Numbered from the stretch's first letter, positions 1-8,059 are shown. The stretch: 47,855 nucleotides of DNA from an uncultured Eubacteriales bacterium (GCA_902801255.1 CADCHO010000031.1:1-47855), one strand, 5' to 3'. Made by a program: numbers and translations. The notes: generated by a model from the letters alone, not told the origin.

Positions 1-95
1 CTAAAACCACATTTTCAATATTCAATTGTAAACGCGACCTTAGGCTACGCTTTTGTCGGTTATTCCTACCGTTTTAGGCGTAGAACGTGTCGCAC
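1..95 (-). mobile_element. Group II intron, 5' end (truncated by window edge)
   Basis: Read on the minus strand, the coupling-protein gene is in frame up to the DEFAN motif and then changes abruptly to GTGCGACACG, which matches the GUGYG start shared by group II introns. The family-typical residue after DEFAN is Val, and the exon ends in the G of that codon, as expected for a clean insertion. Only about 95 nt of domain I are present, with no reverse transcriptase. The class cannot be fixed. The other contig end carries domains V-VI of a group II intron, probably from another copy. Confidence 0.72.
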
Positions 96-1332
96 CGTTC
101 GCGAACTCGTCCATCAGAAACTGTACATGCACCGGAAGTGCTCCCCTATACTTCTTGTCTGCAACCTCGAAAAGTTGTTGGAATAGCTGTGTATAAAGGA
201 TGCTGATAAGGAAGTTAAATGATGTGTCATTGTCCGGGATGATAGCAAAGAGTGCAGTCTTCTCTTCTCCGAGCTTCCACAGGTCAAGTTCATCTGTGAT
301 TGTCAGGCCTGCCATGCTCTCTAGATTGAACTTCTCAAGCCTTGCAGCCAGAGTTATCTGGATCGACTTGAGCGTCTTTGCAGACCCTGAATGGTAGGCA
401 TCATAGTATTTCAATGCTATATGATCAGGGTTAGTCTTCCTGAGATCATAGAAGAGTGTATCTAGTGCACTCAGAGCCTTACTGTCTTCCTCATCGACAT
501 CACCCGCTCTTAGCATTTCCATAACCATTGCAAAATTCTGCTCATCATCCGGCGCTTCATACTTAAGATAGAAGATGAGTGCCAGAAGAAGCATCTGGGC
601 GGCAGTATCCCAGAAAGGATCCTGTGATGTCGCTCCTTTAGGAGTAGTCGACTTGAACAGGTTTGTTACAAGCCTCTGAACATCGTTATCATTTCTGAGA
701 TATACAAACGGATTGTAGCAATGACTTCGCTCCATATCTATAAGATCAAGGACGCGAATCTTATATCCTTTGCGTTTCAGTAGCCAGCCTGTAGATCTTA
801 AGTTCTCTCCTTTCGGGTCAAGTATGACCATGCTGCAGTTCGCCTGCATTATGTTCGGCTTCACGTAGAATCTTGTCTTACCTGCACCGGATCCTCCGAT
901 GACTAGAACATTCAAATTTCTCCTGTGCTTATGAGCGTCAAAGCCGATTCTCACGTTCTGAGTAAGGATCTTGTTCATATTAGCAGGATGCTGTCTGTAT
1001 TTGTGGTTCACGACTGCAGCATCGCCCCACTTAGCTGAGCCATGTTCCTCTCCTCGCCGGTAGTTTCGGCGGGTGGATATCCATATGCCAATGCCCATGG
1101 CATATACAAAGAGGCAAAATAAAACAGCCTGCAGGCTGTATCTTGTCCACTCTATATGCCATGGCTCTGCGAAGATTACTTCCATCTGTGTTACAAGCTC
1201 AAACACACTACCATCCCAGTATGGTGCAATCTTCAGCGCTATCCACACGACCGGTAATACTCCGGCAGAAACTATGAGAATGTCATCCCTATGGTTATCT
1301 TGCGTACCCGTAATCTGTTCCTTTCTCAGCAA
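96..1332 (-). CDS. VirD4/TraG-type type IV coupling protein, interrupted by intron
   Basis: Coupling proteins are membrane ATPases that deliver the relaxase-DNA complex to the type IV secretion channel. Two hydrophobic stretches near residues 18-35 and 65-85 are membrane segments. Walker A is GGSGAGKTRF (about residues 145-154), followed by VILDPKGEN. The Walker B region LMDEFAN is at the end. Family members run to roughly 600 residues, but this frame loses homology right after DEFAN, where the intron starts, and closes 17 codons later. A spliced transcript could restore the protein, so it is better called interrupted than dead. The start appears to be TTG without a clear Shine-Dalgarno, and it overlaps the end of the preceding small gene by 38 nt. 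The C-terminal half must lie beyond the window. Confidence 0.82.
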
Positions 1333-1495
1333 CCATCAGATTTCTCGGTCCGTGTTCAATGATCTTCATAATGAGTTCATCTATTGGATCAGTGGGGCGC
1401 TTGTCTCTGATCTGCTGATTGCGAAGGAGATTGAGAGCATTGATTAGGATCCCCTGCTCATACTCATCTATCTCTATCTTTCTGGTTCTTATCAT
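1295..1495 (-). CDS. Small helical protein of the conjugative element
   Basis: This 66-aa protein has no recognised function. It starts at ATG behind GGAGGGACAG, a good Shine-Dalgarno, 2 nt after pcfB, and overlaps the coupling-protein start, so it belongs to the transfer operon. Its core (KIEIDEYEQGILINALNLLRN, then DPIDELIMKII) looks like two amphipathic helices. It resembles the 48-aa protein at 15363-15509 at the far end of the element (KLKMTYDEIRVLVFALNELRN, then DAVDELLIKLV), so the two are probably paralogues. The last part of the reading frame overlaps the coupling gene and may be less conserved. Confidence 0.7.
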   Translation of the reverse strand: MIRTRKIEIDEYEQGILINALNLLRNQQIRDKRPTDPIDELIMKIIEHGPRNLMVAEKGTDYGYAR

Positions 1496-1497
1496 TA

Positions 1498-2325
1498 TTA
1501 TCTGTCCCTCCCCGGTATCGGCACCGCTTTCACAGCATCGCGTGCTGCATCCAGTCCTTTCGAGACCACATCCTTAGCTCTCTCCGCTCTCTCAGCTGCT
1601 ATCTCTGCCTTATATACTCTTAGCTTCTCCCTCACCGATGGTCTCTCAGTTTTCCCATGGAAGCCATTTGAGCGGTTTGTTTGCATTGAGTTTGGCTCGG
1701 ACAGATGGTCTCGGTCTGTCTTTGCCAAAGAGGGGTTTATCTGTGGCTCTTCCTGTTTCGGTCCGTCCATGATCATCTGCCCTTCAATTGGTTCCTCGTT
1801 ATCCGCGGGAGGCAGATCTCTTTCAGGGTCAGGATGCATACTTTCTTCCTCAGGCTTACCGCCTCTGAGTGTGTCCTTTACTGACTTATCTTTTGGAAAC
1901 AGCTTATCCCTATCCCTATGGATATCCAGTGATACATTTGCTCTGTTTACTGTTGCGAGTTTGAACCTCTCAGTGATCCTCTGAATTTTGCTAGCATCCT
2001 CTGCTCTTGCGATAACATCGACTGCCGCATTAGGATCGTTGTTCTTTCTGTCCTTTAGCACACAGTAGAGGACACCATATCGCTTAGCCTCCTGCGAAAA
2101 CTTAGCCAGATCCTTATTCGTTATGGTATATACCTTGAGTTCCTTTCCGGACTTCAGCATGGATGTCAGTCTCGCCTTGCCTTTTGTCTTCTGCTCCTGC
2201 TTTAGAGTCGCATACAAAAGAAGAGCGATGTTCTTCGCTCCATTGCCTGAGATCTTCGCCGCCACCTCAACTCCTTCAAGTGATAGTCTTACAACTTGTT
2301 CTGCTGCATCTCCTCCTGGATTCAT
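1498..2325 (-). CDS. pcfB: PcfB/DUF3801-family conjugation protein
   Basis: The N-terminal part (about residues 1-140: EQVVRLSLEGVEVAAKISGNGAKNIALLLYA, spoken of here only in outline) fits the DUF3801/PcfB family, which accompanies relaxase and coupling-protein genes in Gram-positive conjugative elements. In pCF10, PcfB and the coupling protein PcfC are encoded together, and PcfB is a transfer accessory factor. The C-terminal half is charged and low in complexity (many E, P, R), ending in a helical segment rich in Ala, Arg and Lys. ATG is preceded by AGGAGG, and the start overlaps the upstream 62-aa gene by 4 nt. The exact biochemical role is unknown. Confidence 0.75.
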   Translation of the reverse strand: MNPGGDAAEQVVRLSLEGVEVAAKISGNGAKNIALLLYATLKQEQKTKGKARLTSMLKSGKELKVYTITNKDLAKFSQEAKRYGVLYCVLKDRKNNDPNAAVDVIARAEDASKIQRITERFKLATVNRANVSLDIHRDRDKLFPKDKSVKDTLRGGKPEEESMHPDPERDLPPADNEEPIEGQMIMDGPKQEEPQINPSLAKTDRDHLSEPNSMQTNRSNGFHGKTERPSVREKLRVYKAEIAAERAERAKDVVSKGLDAARDAVKAVPIPGRDR

Positions 2326-2510
2326 CTTTTCTTCTTCCTCCTTTCCCTTGCTCGCTCCTTTACGATCATTTCATGATATGGGCAATAAATGCTGATAACA
2401 CGAAAGCTCTGCTTACATTCCCTGTCACAATCGAGGCAGGTATCACAGTAAGCAAGATCCTTATTGTCATCAAGGAAATATGCCCACTCTCTTTCCTGCC
2501 ATTCAGTCAT
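2322..2510 (-). CDS. Small cysteine-rich protein
   Basis: A 62-aa protein of unknown function lies between relaxase and pcfB. It has cysteine pairs (YCDTCLDCDREC, and YCPYH further on) that could bind zinc, and a very basic C-terminus (KERARERRKKKR). Its ATG shares one base with the relaxase stop (TGATG) and its end overlaps pcfB, so all three are translationally coupled. The coupling, not homology, is the main reason to call it real. Confidence 0.6.
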   Translation of the reverse strand: MTEWQEREWAYFLDDNKDLAYCDTCLDCDRECKQSFRVISIYCPYHEMIVKERARERRKKKR

Positions 2511-3850
2511 CAGCGTTCTCTCTCCTTAGTTCTCTCTCTTTCAACTATCTCCAGATTCTCCCTGACATGAGCTGATCTCTCCTGTATCTCAGCGCTGACC
2601 TTCAGTTCTCGACGCAGCGTCTTTATCTCTGAAGTCAGCTCCTTGATTGCTTCCCTGGAATCATTGATCGTTTCCTCCGGCACAACTCTCTTGATCACAA
2701 GTCTTAGTTCGTCACGTTCTTTGCTGAGCATCTCCATGCGTTCTCCAAGCTTCTCCATGAGATTTGAAAGGTCTTCATCCGTATCCACATGATACTTGCA
2801 CAGAAGCTTCGCCTGTTCTGAGTACTGATCGCACTTTAGAAGATCTTCCTTCAGGACTATATGAAGTCGCGTTGGATTCTGTCTGTACTTCGGCAGATAT
2901 CCAAGCTCATAACAGTATCTGAGGTAAAGCTTTTCAAGACCTGTTCGACCCATTATTCGGTCGATGCGTCTGCGTAGGTTATATTGTTTGGGGATATAGT
3001 ATTGTTGGCGCGGTCTCTCCATCCTGACTGACGGATCATTCTCATATATCCTCCGCTCTATGCTCTCCCGTGTGTAGTTGTCACCTAACTGATGGATCCT
3101 GATTGCCTTAGTCCAGCCAGGAGGTGTGATCGTCCAGTACTTGCGCTGCGGGTCGAATCTGTAGTTGTACCCCCTCTTACGCAGTTCTGACTTGAACTCC
3201 TCAAGATTAAGACTGAGGGCAACAGACTCATCGATAGCTTGACGGGCCACGTTATACCTTGTCGGCATGCCGGCCTTTTCCATCTTATACAGATAGGTGC
3301 TGACACGTTTGCCTTTGGGCTTCCCTATTACCGACAGACCATGCTCCTTGCAGATGCGATCCGACGTGTCACGGAGCCTTGTTGTGTTCTCCCGGCAGCC
3401 GTGCAGCTTCTTCCCATCAACGAATGACACTGAATTTATCACAATATGATTGTGTACATGGGCCCGGTCCAGATGTGTAGCAACCACAATCTGGAATCGG
3501 TCTCCCCACAGCTCTTTCGCAAGCTGTACTCCAATGGCATGCGCCTCGTCCGGGGTGACTTCGCCTTCTTTGAAACTCTGGTAGGCATGATATGCTACAT
3601 TACCTCCCGTCTTGCCGAACCTCAGCTTGGTAGTGTCGAACTGATCACGCGCACAGTCAACGCTGCAGTTGATGCCTGTAGTATAGAAAAGTCTGTCCGT
3701 CTTATCTTCACTGGCTGCATAAGCAATGACATCAGCCAGCGCCTGCCGCTCAGATTCTGTGAACTCACGCTGAGTCTTTTCAGGGTTAGCAACATACTCA
3801 AGCGGACTACCGGCTCTTCCCTTGATGCTCCATATTTTGGTAACTGCCAC
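2510..3850 (-). CDS. Relaxase/mobilisation nuclease (MobA/VirD2-type)
   Basis: The relaxase nicks one strand at oriT through a catalytic tyrosine and leads the DNA into the recipient. The metal-binding three-histidine motif is clear: HLDRAHVHNH at residues 126-135 (H126, H131, H133, H135, with D128). The N-terminal 200 residues form the nuclease, with Y56 or nearby tyrosines (LFYTTG, AYHAYQ) as candidate nucleophiles. The last 100 residues are predicted coiled coil (MEKLGERMEMLSKERDELR). The start is GTG at 3850 behind GAGAGGTGA, sharing one base with the mobC stop (TAGTG). The 446-aa length fits. Together with MobC and the VirD4 protein it defines the transfer module. Confidence 0.9.
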   Translation of the reverse strand: MAVTKIWSIKGRAGSPLEYVANPEKTQREFTESERQALADVIAYAASEDKTDRLFYTTGINCSVDCARDQFDTTKLRFGKTGGNVAYHAYQSFKEGEVTPDEAHAIGVQLAKELWGDRFQIVVATHLDRAHVHNHIVINSVSFVDGKKLHGCRENTTRLRDTSDRICKEHGLSVIGKPKGKRVSTYLYKMEKAGMPTRYNVARQAIDESVALSLNLEEFKSELRKRGYNYRFDPQRKYWTITPPGWTKAIRIHQLGDNYTRESIERRIYENDPSVRMERPRQQYYIPKQYNLRRRIDRIMGRTGLEKLYLRYCYELGYLPKYRQNPTRLHIVLKEDLLKCDQYSEQAKLLCKYHVDTDEDLSNLMEKLGERMEMLSKERDELRLVIKRVVPEETINDSREAIKELTSEIKTLRRELKVSAEIQERSAHVRENLEIVERERTKERER

Positions 3851-4173
3851 TAGCCGTCACCTCTCTTTGGTCTGAGGAATTCCTTCTCGATCGCATTCTG
3901 CAGCATGCGCCATTTCTTAGCCTCACTCATTACTGCAATCATATCTACAGAGTTGTCTGCTTTCATCGCGACCCTGTCGATCTTGTCTGCAAGTTCCCTG
4001 ATGATGTCCATCGCCTGCCAGAACCTTTCGTCTGGTCTGGCAACCGGGTTGTATCCCTTTGCAAGCTGCCTGAAGAACTCAGCTTCAGACAGACATGCTG
4101 CTGCAGCCTTCTTCTTTATCATCAGGTCTTCCTCAGCATTTACCCAGAAACTCTTCTTGATATCTCTTCTCAT
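3850..4173 (-). CDS. MobC-like relaxosome accessory protein
   Basis: A 107-aa protein just upstream of the relaxase and overlapping it by one base. An N-terminal strand-helix region (KSFWVNAEEDLMIKKKAAAACLSEAEFFRQLAKGY, described in pieces) resembles the ribbon-helix-helix DNA-binding domain of plasmid mobilisation proteins. The C-terminal half is helical. Such proteins bind oriT and help the relaxase open the strands. I chose the ATG at 4173 (MRRDIKK), where family similarity begins and AGGAGG-type sequences lie upstream. The frame is open further upstream to 4254, but that stretch is non-family sequence inside the candidate oriT. Confidence 0.75.
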   Translation of the reverse strand: MRRDIKKSFWVNAEEDLMIKKKAAAACLSEAEFFRQLAKGYNPVARPDERFWQAMDIIRELADKIDRVAMKADNSVDMIAVMSEAKKWRMLQNAIEKEFLRPKRGDG

Positions 4174-4369
4174 TGCTCCTATATTGCTCCTCCTATCTTC
4201 AATCATCATGGCACCTGTATGACTCCAATATGACACCTTCGCCGCAGCACCCACCTTGCCCCTGCCTTTCGGGCAGTATTTATAGGGGTTTGGGGACTAT
4301 GTCACCAAGGCTGTATTTTGGCCAGTCGGAGCCAAAATGCTCTGCTTGCTACGAATTGCGGATTCAGGT
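4174..4369. other. Non-coding region with inverted repeats, candidate oriT
   Basis: This is the only sizeable gap in the transfer operon, directly upstream of mobC and the relaxase, where origins of transfer usually sit. It holds a perfect 8-bp inverted repeat (ATTTTGGC at 4315-4322 and GCCAAAAT at 4331-4338, 8-nt loop) and a shorter one (CTGCC/GGCAG at 4262-4276). A G/C-rich run, TAGTCCCCAAACCCC on the minus strand, lies between. I cannot assign the nick site. The position is strong evidence; the sequence evidence is moderate. Confidence 0.45.
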
Positions 4370-4819
4370 CTACCGCGCCTGATCCTGCTCTGCCGGCTCC
4401 TTGCCAGGGTCATACTTGACTGCCTTTATTCCGATTTCTGTTCGGAAGAATTGTTCCGGAAGTTCATATCTTTTCCTGAATTCTTCCTCAAGATCCTCAG
4501 GCATAGACAGAAATCTTTCACTTTCAAGCGGTGCGTAGCAAATAAAAAACGGACCTGCGATCACATCCATCACCTGTCCGTACTCATTTGTTATAGCTCT
4601 ACTTGGCGGCAGTCTCATAAGTTTTCCTTCTTCGTTACAAATGATAGCAACATCATCGTAACGAGGGTCATCGCCAGTGAACGGCATATATTCCTGTATA
4701 TACCCACCGACAAGTTCCTGCATCGCCTCAAGAGTGTCATCAATTTCTACGATTTCTACCTTCTCACCTGGCTTGCACAGGATTACCCTGAGCATTTGAT
4801 TTTCATTATTATCTGTCAA
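4370..4819 (-). CDS. DUF3846-family protein
   Basis: About 149 aa of unknown function. The body matches the DUF3846 pattern: a short strand with a PGE turn, IDDTLEAMQELVGGYIQEY, a PF-DD turn, VAIICNEEGKL, a PPSRAI segment and an end with DVIAGPFFICYAP. DUF3846 proteins are common on mobile elements, next to ArdC- and primase-like genes as here. The start is uncertain. A GTG at 4852 lies inside the previous gene without a Shine-Dalgarno. A TTG at 4819 follows AGGAG at good spacing and is used here. The family-typical N-terminus begins at the ATG at 4795. Confidence 0.72.
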   Translation of the reverse strand: MTDNNENQMLRVILCKPGEKVEIVEIDDTLEAMQELVGGYIQEYMPFTGDDPRYDDVAIICNEEGKLMRLPPSRAITNEYGQVMDVIAGPFFICYAPLESERFLSMPEDLEEEFRKRYELPEQFFRTEIGIKAVKYDPGKEPAEQDQAR

Positions 4820-4835
4820 AACTATCACACTCCTA

Positions 4836-5801
4836 TTATCCTCTGTCTTCACGCATATATCGTTCGGGACGTTTTCTCAGTATAAGTTTCAAGAAATCAC
4901 TACAGTCCTTGCCAACAGGTGGCGGCTCATCTCTAATAACGTATCTTCCGTCTAGCTGCGTTGTTATAGCTGATGCTGCACTCCTACCGGCAAAGTCATT
5001 GTCCAGATGGAGAGCAATCGTATTTATTTGCGTTTGATTTTGCGTCATATTTTCAAGCGCAATTGGAAGTTTCGATTGCCCGCTATTAGTACTTGGTGCA
5101 TATACACCTCCAAGTGACAGCATAGGTTCTGCTCTCCATTCACCTGTTCTCATCTTCATTATCGTCGCGTATGAGAGCAGATCTATAGCACTCTCAAATA
5201 CATGGAGTGTGTTCCCAGCACGGTTGATCCGGAAGGCATATTTCTTGTCGGATCCGGCAGCTTCACCCATGATCCGTTCGCCTGTCGTCGCACGATAACA
5301 TGCATAAGCTGCCTTGCCGGCCTCATCATAGCCAAGGAAAATGCAGTTGCGATACGGTAGTGACTCATAGAGCAGACCTTCATCGATGCACTCTTTGATG
5401 ATATCTCTGTCTATCCCTCGGCCGGTAAGATATCTGATTACTTCGAGATTCGTCTCAGATTTCTCTGGTAAAAGCAGCTTTCTGGTTCCCTTATTTTGAC
5501 TGTGTTCACCAAAAACAAGTGCATTATTGAGGGCAAGTTCGTTATCATCACTCAATATTTTCATTGCATCCATGAATTGCAATCCTTTGACTTTGATCAA
5601 ATAATCAAGTGCTGACGTTCCTCCAAAGCCTCTGCTCCACCACATCCATTTACCATTGGATATCTTCAGGCTGTCGTGTTCCCTGGTGCAATAAGTATTA
5701 CCTCTTACATGCATAAGTTCCGTTGGTTCATATTTCTGAAGATATGTCAGGAGATCTATGGACCTGGCCTTCATGATCTGTTCTTCTGTGTAATATGGCA
5801 T
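4836..5801 (-). CDS. DUF3991/Toprim-domain (primase-like) protein
   Basis: The N-terminal region (RSIDLLTYLQKYEP, then YCTREHDSLKISNGKWMWW and GGTSALDYLIKV) fits the DUF3991/primase-like fold of mobile elements. The second half looks like a Toprim domain, with NTIALHLDNDFAGRSAA supplying the DxD-type acidic residues. Such proteins may prime or process the transferred strand, but activity cannot be read from the sequence. The start is taken as the ATG at 5801, 6 nt after GAGGTG. An earlier ATG at 5807 overlaps the upstream stop (TGATG). The protein is 321 aa. Confidence 0.75.
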   Translation of the reverse strand: MPYYTEEQIMKARSIDLLTYLQKYEPTELMHVRGNTYCTREHDSLKISNGKWMWWSRGFGGTSALDYLIKVKGLQFMDAMKILSDDNELALNNALVFGEHSQNKGTRKLLLPEKSETNLEVIRYLTGRGIDRDIIKECIDEGLLYESLPYRNCIFLGYDEAGKAAYACYRATTGERIMGEAAGSDKKYAFRINRAGNTLHVFESAIDLLSYATIMKMRTGEWRAEPMLSLGGVYAPSTNSGQSKLPIALENMTQNQTQINTIALHLDNDFAGRSAASAITTQLDGRYVIRDEPPPVGKDCSDFLKLILRKRPERYMREDRG

Positions 5802-5806
5802 GGGCA

Positions 5807-6724
5807 TCACCTCGCTTCATTGCGATCAGCTTTCGACTGCTCACGCTTTGCCTGCCGTTCCAGCGACTTGTCTATGCCGGTTATCATCTCATCTGCAGCA
5901 GAGCGGATCCTTTCGAGAGATGCTTTGAGTTCTTTGACCTCTTTACCTGAAGACCAACCTGCAACATATGAGAATGAGTAATCTGACGAGTCCAGACCAT
6001 AATGCTGGCAGATAGTATAAGCTATACTCTCTGCTTCTACTTCTTTGGTGCGTTTGTCCACAGGATGATCTCTGTCCAGATTCTCTTTTGCATGGAGTTT
6101 CTCATGTGCCATCTCATGGATCATTGTCTTGATCGTCTGAAGCTGACTCATATCTGATTTGATGACTATCTTCCTGTCAGCATCGCTGTAGTAACCTTTT
6201 GCTCCGTTCTGTATATCCTCTGTGCATATAGTCACTGGACATATTTCTGTCAAAGCATTGAACAGTTTTCTGTAATCACCGACATCTCCAGTGAGCTCAT
6301 TTACTCCTATGGTCGGCAGATCGGGACCTTCAGTCTGTGATATGTCGAATGTCGTAACTACCTTGAAACCTGTCCGCTCTGCTATCTTCAGCTTGCCGTT
6401 CTCATCCTTTTCATCAAGTTCAACCTTATATTTGCAGGGTGCGATTATTTTGATTCCCTTTTCTCCCTTACGCACTTGTCGGCCATGATCTCGCTGCCAG
6501 CTTGTATAAGATGCACATAATTGGGCGTCCGGACGCTGCAAGGCGATAAGCAGCGTATTATTCAAGCTATAATTGTGAAACTTACTCATGCATTTTAAGT
6601 ATGCTTTGTAAGCTTCGCTCTCAAATACTGCTGCAACACCGGCCTCAAGCTGCTCTGTGATTTCCTTTATTCTCTCCCTCTGCGGCTTTCTATCCGGACT
6701 TCTATTTCGCTTTACTGTCCCCAT
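5807..6724 (-). CDS. ArdC-like ssDNA-binding protein with zinc metallopeptidase domain
   Basis: The N-terminal 120 residues match the ArdC/LtrC ssDNA-binding domain (KCMSKFHNYSLNNTLLIALQ, then SYTSWQRDHGRQVRKGEKGI). The middle contains the zincin signature HEMAHEKLH (about residue 206), followed by a downstream glutamate stretch EVEAESIAYTICQHYGLD that supplies further zinc ligands. ArdC proteins are anti-restriction factors that protect incoming conjugative DNA; that this 305-aa protein does the same is inferred. It sits next to the YdbC/PC4 ssDNA-binding protein and RadC, forming an early DNA-protection cluster. The predicted coil at the C-terminus is basic. Confidence 0.82.
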   Translation of the reverse strand: MGTVKRNRSPDRKPQRERIKEITEQLEAGVAAVFESEAYKAYLKCMSKFHNYSLNNTLLIALQRPDAQLCASYTSWQRDHGRQVRKGEKGIKIIAPCKYKVELDEKDENGKLKIAERTGFKVVTTFDISQTEGPDLPTIGVNELTGDVGDYRKLFNALTEICPVTICTEDIQNGAKGYYSDADRKIVIKSDMSQLQTIKTMIHEMAHEKLHAKENLDRDHPVDKRTKEVEAESIAYTICQHYGLDSSDYSFSYVAGWSSGKEVKELKASLERIRSAADEMITGIDKSLERQAKREQSKADRNEAR

Positions 6725-6733
6725 TTCCTTCGT

Positions 6734-7015
6734 TTACCTTTCCATCGTGTCACGATTTGGCGTTGTAATATTTCTGTCTCTATATCTTTCGCTGAGGATT
6801 TGAGCCAGTTTCTCTGCCTGAGTTTCTGTAAGTGTTATTCCTCTTGTCATCTTCTGATGATCAGGAGACCATGATCTGATATCGATCTTGGGCTTGCCTC
6901 CGTTCCATGCAACAAGATTCACTTCAAGTGCCCAGCCATTATCATTTGGCTTTTCAAGCAATCCGCCTCTCTCCATAATTTCAAAAGTCACTTCTCCGTT
7001 GTTCCTATCTGCCAT
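6734..7015 (-). CDS. YdbC/PC4-family ssDNA-binding protein
   Basis: A 93-aa protein with the PC4-like core: FEIMERGGLLEK, then GWALEVNLVAWNGGKPKIDIRSW, then GITLTETQAEKL. This is the pattern of the YdbC family, whose Lactococcus member has a PC4-type ssDNA-binding fold. It probably coats single-stranded DNA during transfer. ATG is preceded by AAAGGAG at ideal spacing. It ends 9 nt before the ArdC-like gene, so both are co-expressed. Confidence 0.8.
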   Translation of the reverse strand: MADRNNGEVTFEIMERGGLLEKPNDNGWALEVNLVAWNGGKPKIDIRSWSPDHQKMTRGITLTETQAEKLAQILSERYRDRNITTPNRDTMER

Positions 7016-7028
7016 AAATACTCCTTTC

Positions 7029-7523
7029 TTATCTCTCCCATTCTCTGTGTCTTGGTTTCAGCTGATCCAGATCCCCATGTTCACGAAAGCTGTATACATG
7101 AGCTGACTCCCCGGCCACTATGATATGATCCAGCATCTGTATGTTTAAAAGGTCTCCACATTCGAGAAGTCTTCTGGTAATATCTCGATCCTCCTGGCTC
7201 GGCTTCAGACTTCCACTAGGATGATTGTGGATCGCTATAAATGATGCTGCATTGCTCAAAATACTCGATTTAAAGACCTCTCTTGGACTTACCATCGAAG
7301 CATCCAATGTGCCCATGCTACAGATATTAAGATTGATTATCTGTCCGTTTGTTTTGAGGTTCATGACCGCAAACACCTCACGGTCGTATGTCGCCATATC
7401 TTTTGCTATTGCTTTGACGGCATCCTGCGGGCATGTGATTCTGCTTTCGCTATAAATCGAAGGTTCCTTGACCATGCGAATATTCACTACCTGTATCTTT
7501 TCATCATTTCTTTTTCTGCCCAT
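7029..7523 (-). CDS. radC: RadC-like JAB/MPN domain protein
   Basis: A 164-aa protein with the JAMM metal site of the RadC family: an upstream glutamate region, then HNHPSGSLKPSQEDRD (about residues 99-114) with the two histidines and the aspartate. The N-terminal helix-hairpin-helix part of chromosomal RadC is absent, as usual for mobile-element versions. RadC proteins are very common on conjugative elements; their role is still unclear despite the historical DNA-repair label. ATG follows GGAGGTGAT, an excellent Shine-Dalgarno, which lies inside the end of the overlapping 57-aa gene. Confidence 0.88.
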   Translation of the reverse strand: MGRKRNDEKIQVVNIRMVKEPSIYSESRITCPQDAVKAIAKDMATYDREVFAVMNLKTNGQIINLNICSMGTLDASMVSPREVFKSSILSNAASFIAIHNHPSGSLKPSQEDRDITRRLLECGDLLNIQMLDHIIVAGESAHVYSFREHGDLDQLKPRHREWER

Positions 7524-7677
7524 CGGAAATCACCTCCAGATCTATCGAGTAAACAGTTCCATCCGGAAGCTGATCAACCAGTTTTCTTAGACCTTCAAGC
7601 CCCTGCACTTCAATAGTTGTTGGTCTCATATGCCTCGGGGTATACCCCTCCTTCTGCGGTTCTATCATCATCTGCAT
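7504..7677 (-). CDS. Small protein overlapping radC (57 aa)
   Basis: A short reading frame begins at ATG 7677 behind GGAGGAAAG and ends 20 nt inside radC. The sequence MQMMIEPQKEGYTPRHMR continues into a hydrophobic-patterned core (IEVQGLEGLRKLVDQLPDG), which looks like a folded strand-helix-strand protein rather than random translation. It also overlaps the end of the 105-aa gene by 68 nt. Its end carries the radC Shine-Dalgarno, so it is probably coupled to radC. No function is recognised. Confidence 0.6.
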   Translation of the reverse strand: MQMMIEPQKEGYTPRHMRPTTIEVQGLEGLRKLVDQLPDGTVYSIDLEVISDGQKKK

Positions 7678-7927
7678 AGTTTCTTTCCTCCTTTTTCACA
7701 GGCTTTGGATCCTCTCCGTCCATCAGCCAGGCAAGCTCGCTGTGGTTAGCTTTGATCGCATCCTGCAGATCAAATATGTTAGACATCTCGCTTGTGAGAC
7801 CACTCTTGAGTATCAGTCTGCCATCCAGTGTTTTGATCTTATTTGCGGTATCAAAACCCTTTTCCTTCAACTTTTCCATCGTCTTCAGCTTGGACCTGTC
7901 AAGTCCGTTCTTCTTTTCTGCTGTCAT
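7610..7927 (-). CDS. Hypothetical protein of the conjugative element (105 aa)
   Basis: Unknown function. The ATG at 7927 is preceded by GAGGAGGAAAG at good spacing. The frame is open to 7948, but upstream codons lack a ribosome site. The protein is charged and helical (MTAEKKNGLDRSKLKTMEKL, then DAIKANHSELAWLMDGE) with an acidic, disordered-looking C-terminus. The start overlaps the 50-aa cysteine protein and the end overlaps the 57-aa protein: a chain of overlapping genes typical of compact mobile elements. Confidence 0.62.
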   Translation of the reverse strand: MTAEKKNGLDRSKLKTMEKLKEKGFDTANKIKTLDGRLILKSGLTSEMSNIFDLQDAIKANHSELAWLMDGEDPKPVKKEERNYADDDRTAEGGVYPEAYETNNY

Positions 7928-8051
7928 TTCTTTCCTCCTCATAATCATTCTTGTTCAGTATTTCCAGCATGCAATATCCGCAGAATGGTGCGAGTTTATT
8001 ACGGTATCTGCAGTTGTCAGGACACTCGACTTTGATTCCCGGCGCTGACAT
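7899..8051 (-). CDS. Tiny four-cysteine protein (50 aa)
   Basis: The reading frame from ATG 8051 encodes MSAPGIKVECPDNCRYRNKL and continues with FCGYCMLEIL. The spacing CPDNC plus CGYC is a plausible zinc-binding knuckle. The start lies 8 nt after the preceding stop and the end overlaps the next gene by 29 nt. The ribosome site (CGTGAG) is weak, so translation is probably coupled. No known function. Confidence 0.55.
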   Translation of the reverse strand: MSAPGIKVECPDNCRYRNKLAPFCGYCMLEILNKNDYEEERNDSRKEERT

Positions 8052-8059
8052 CTCACGTT

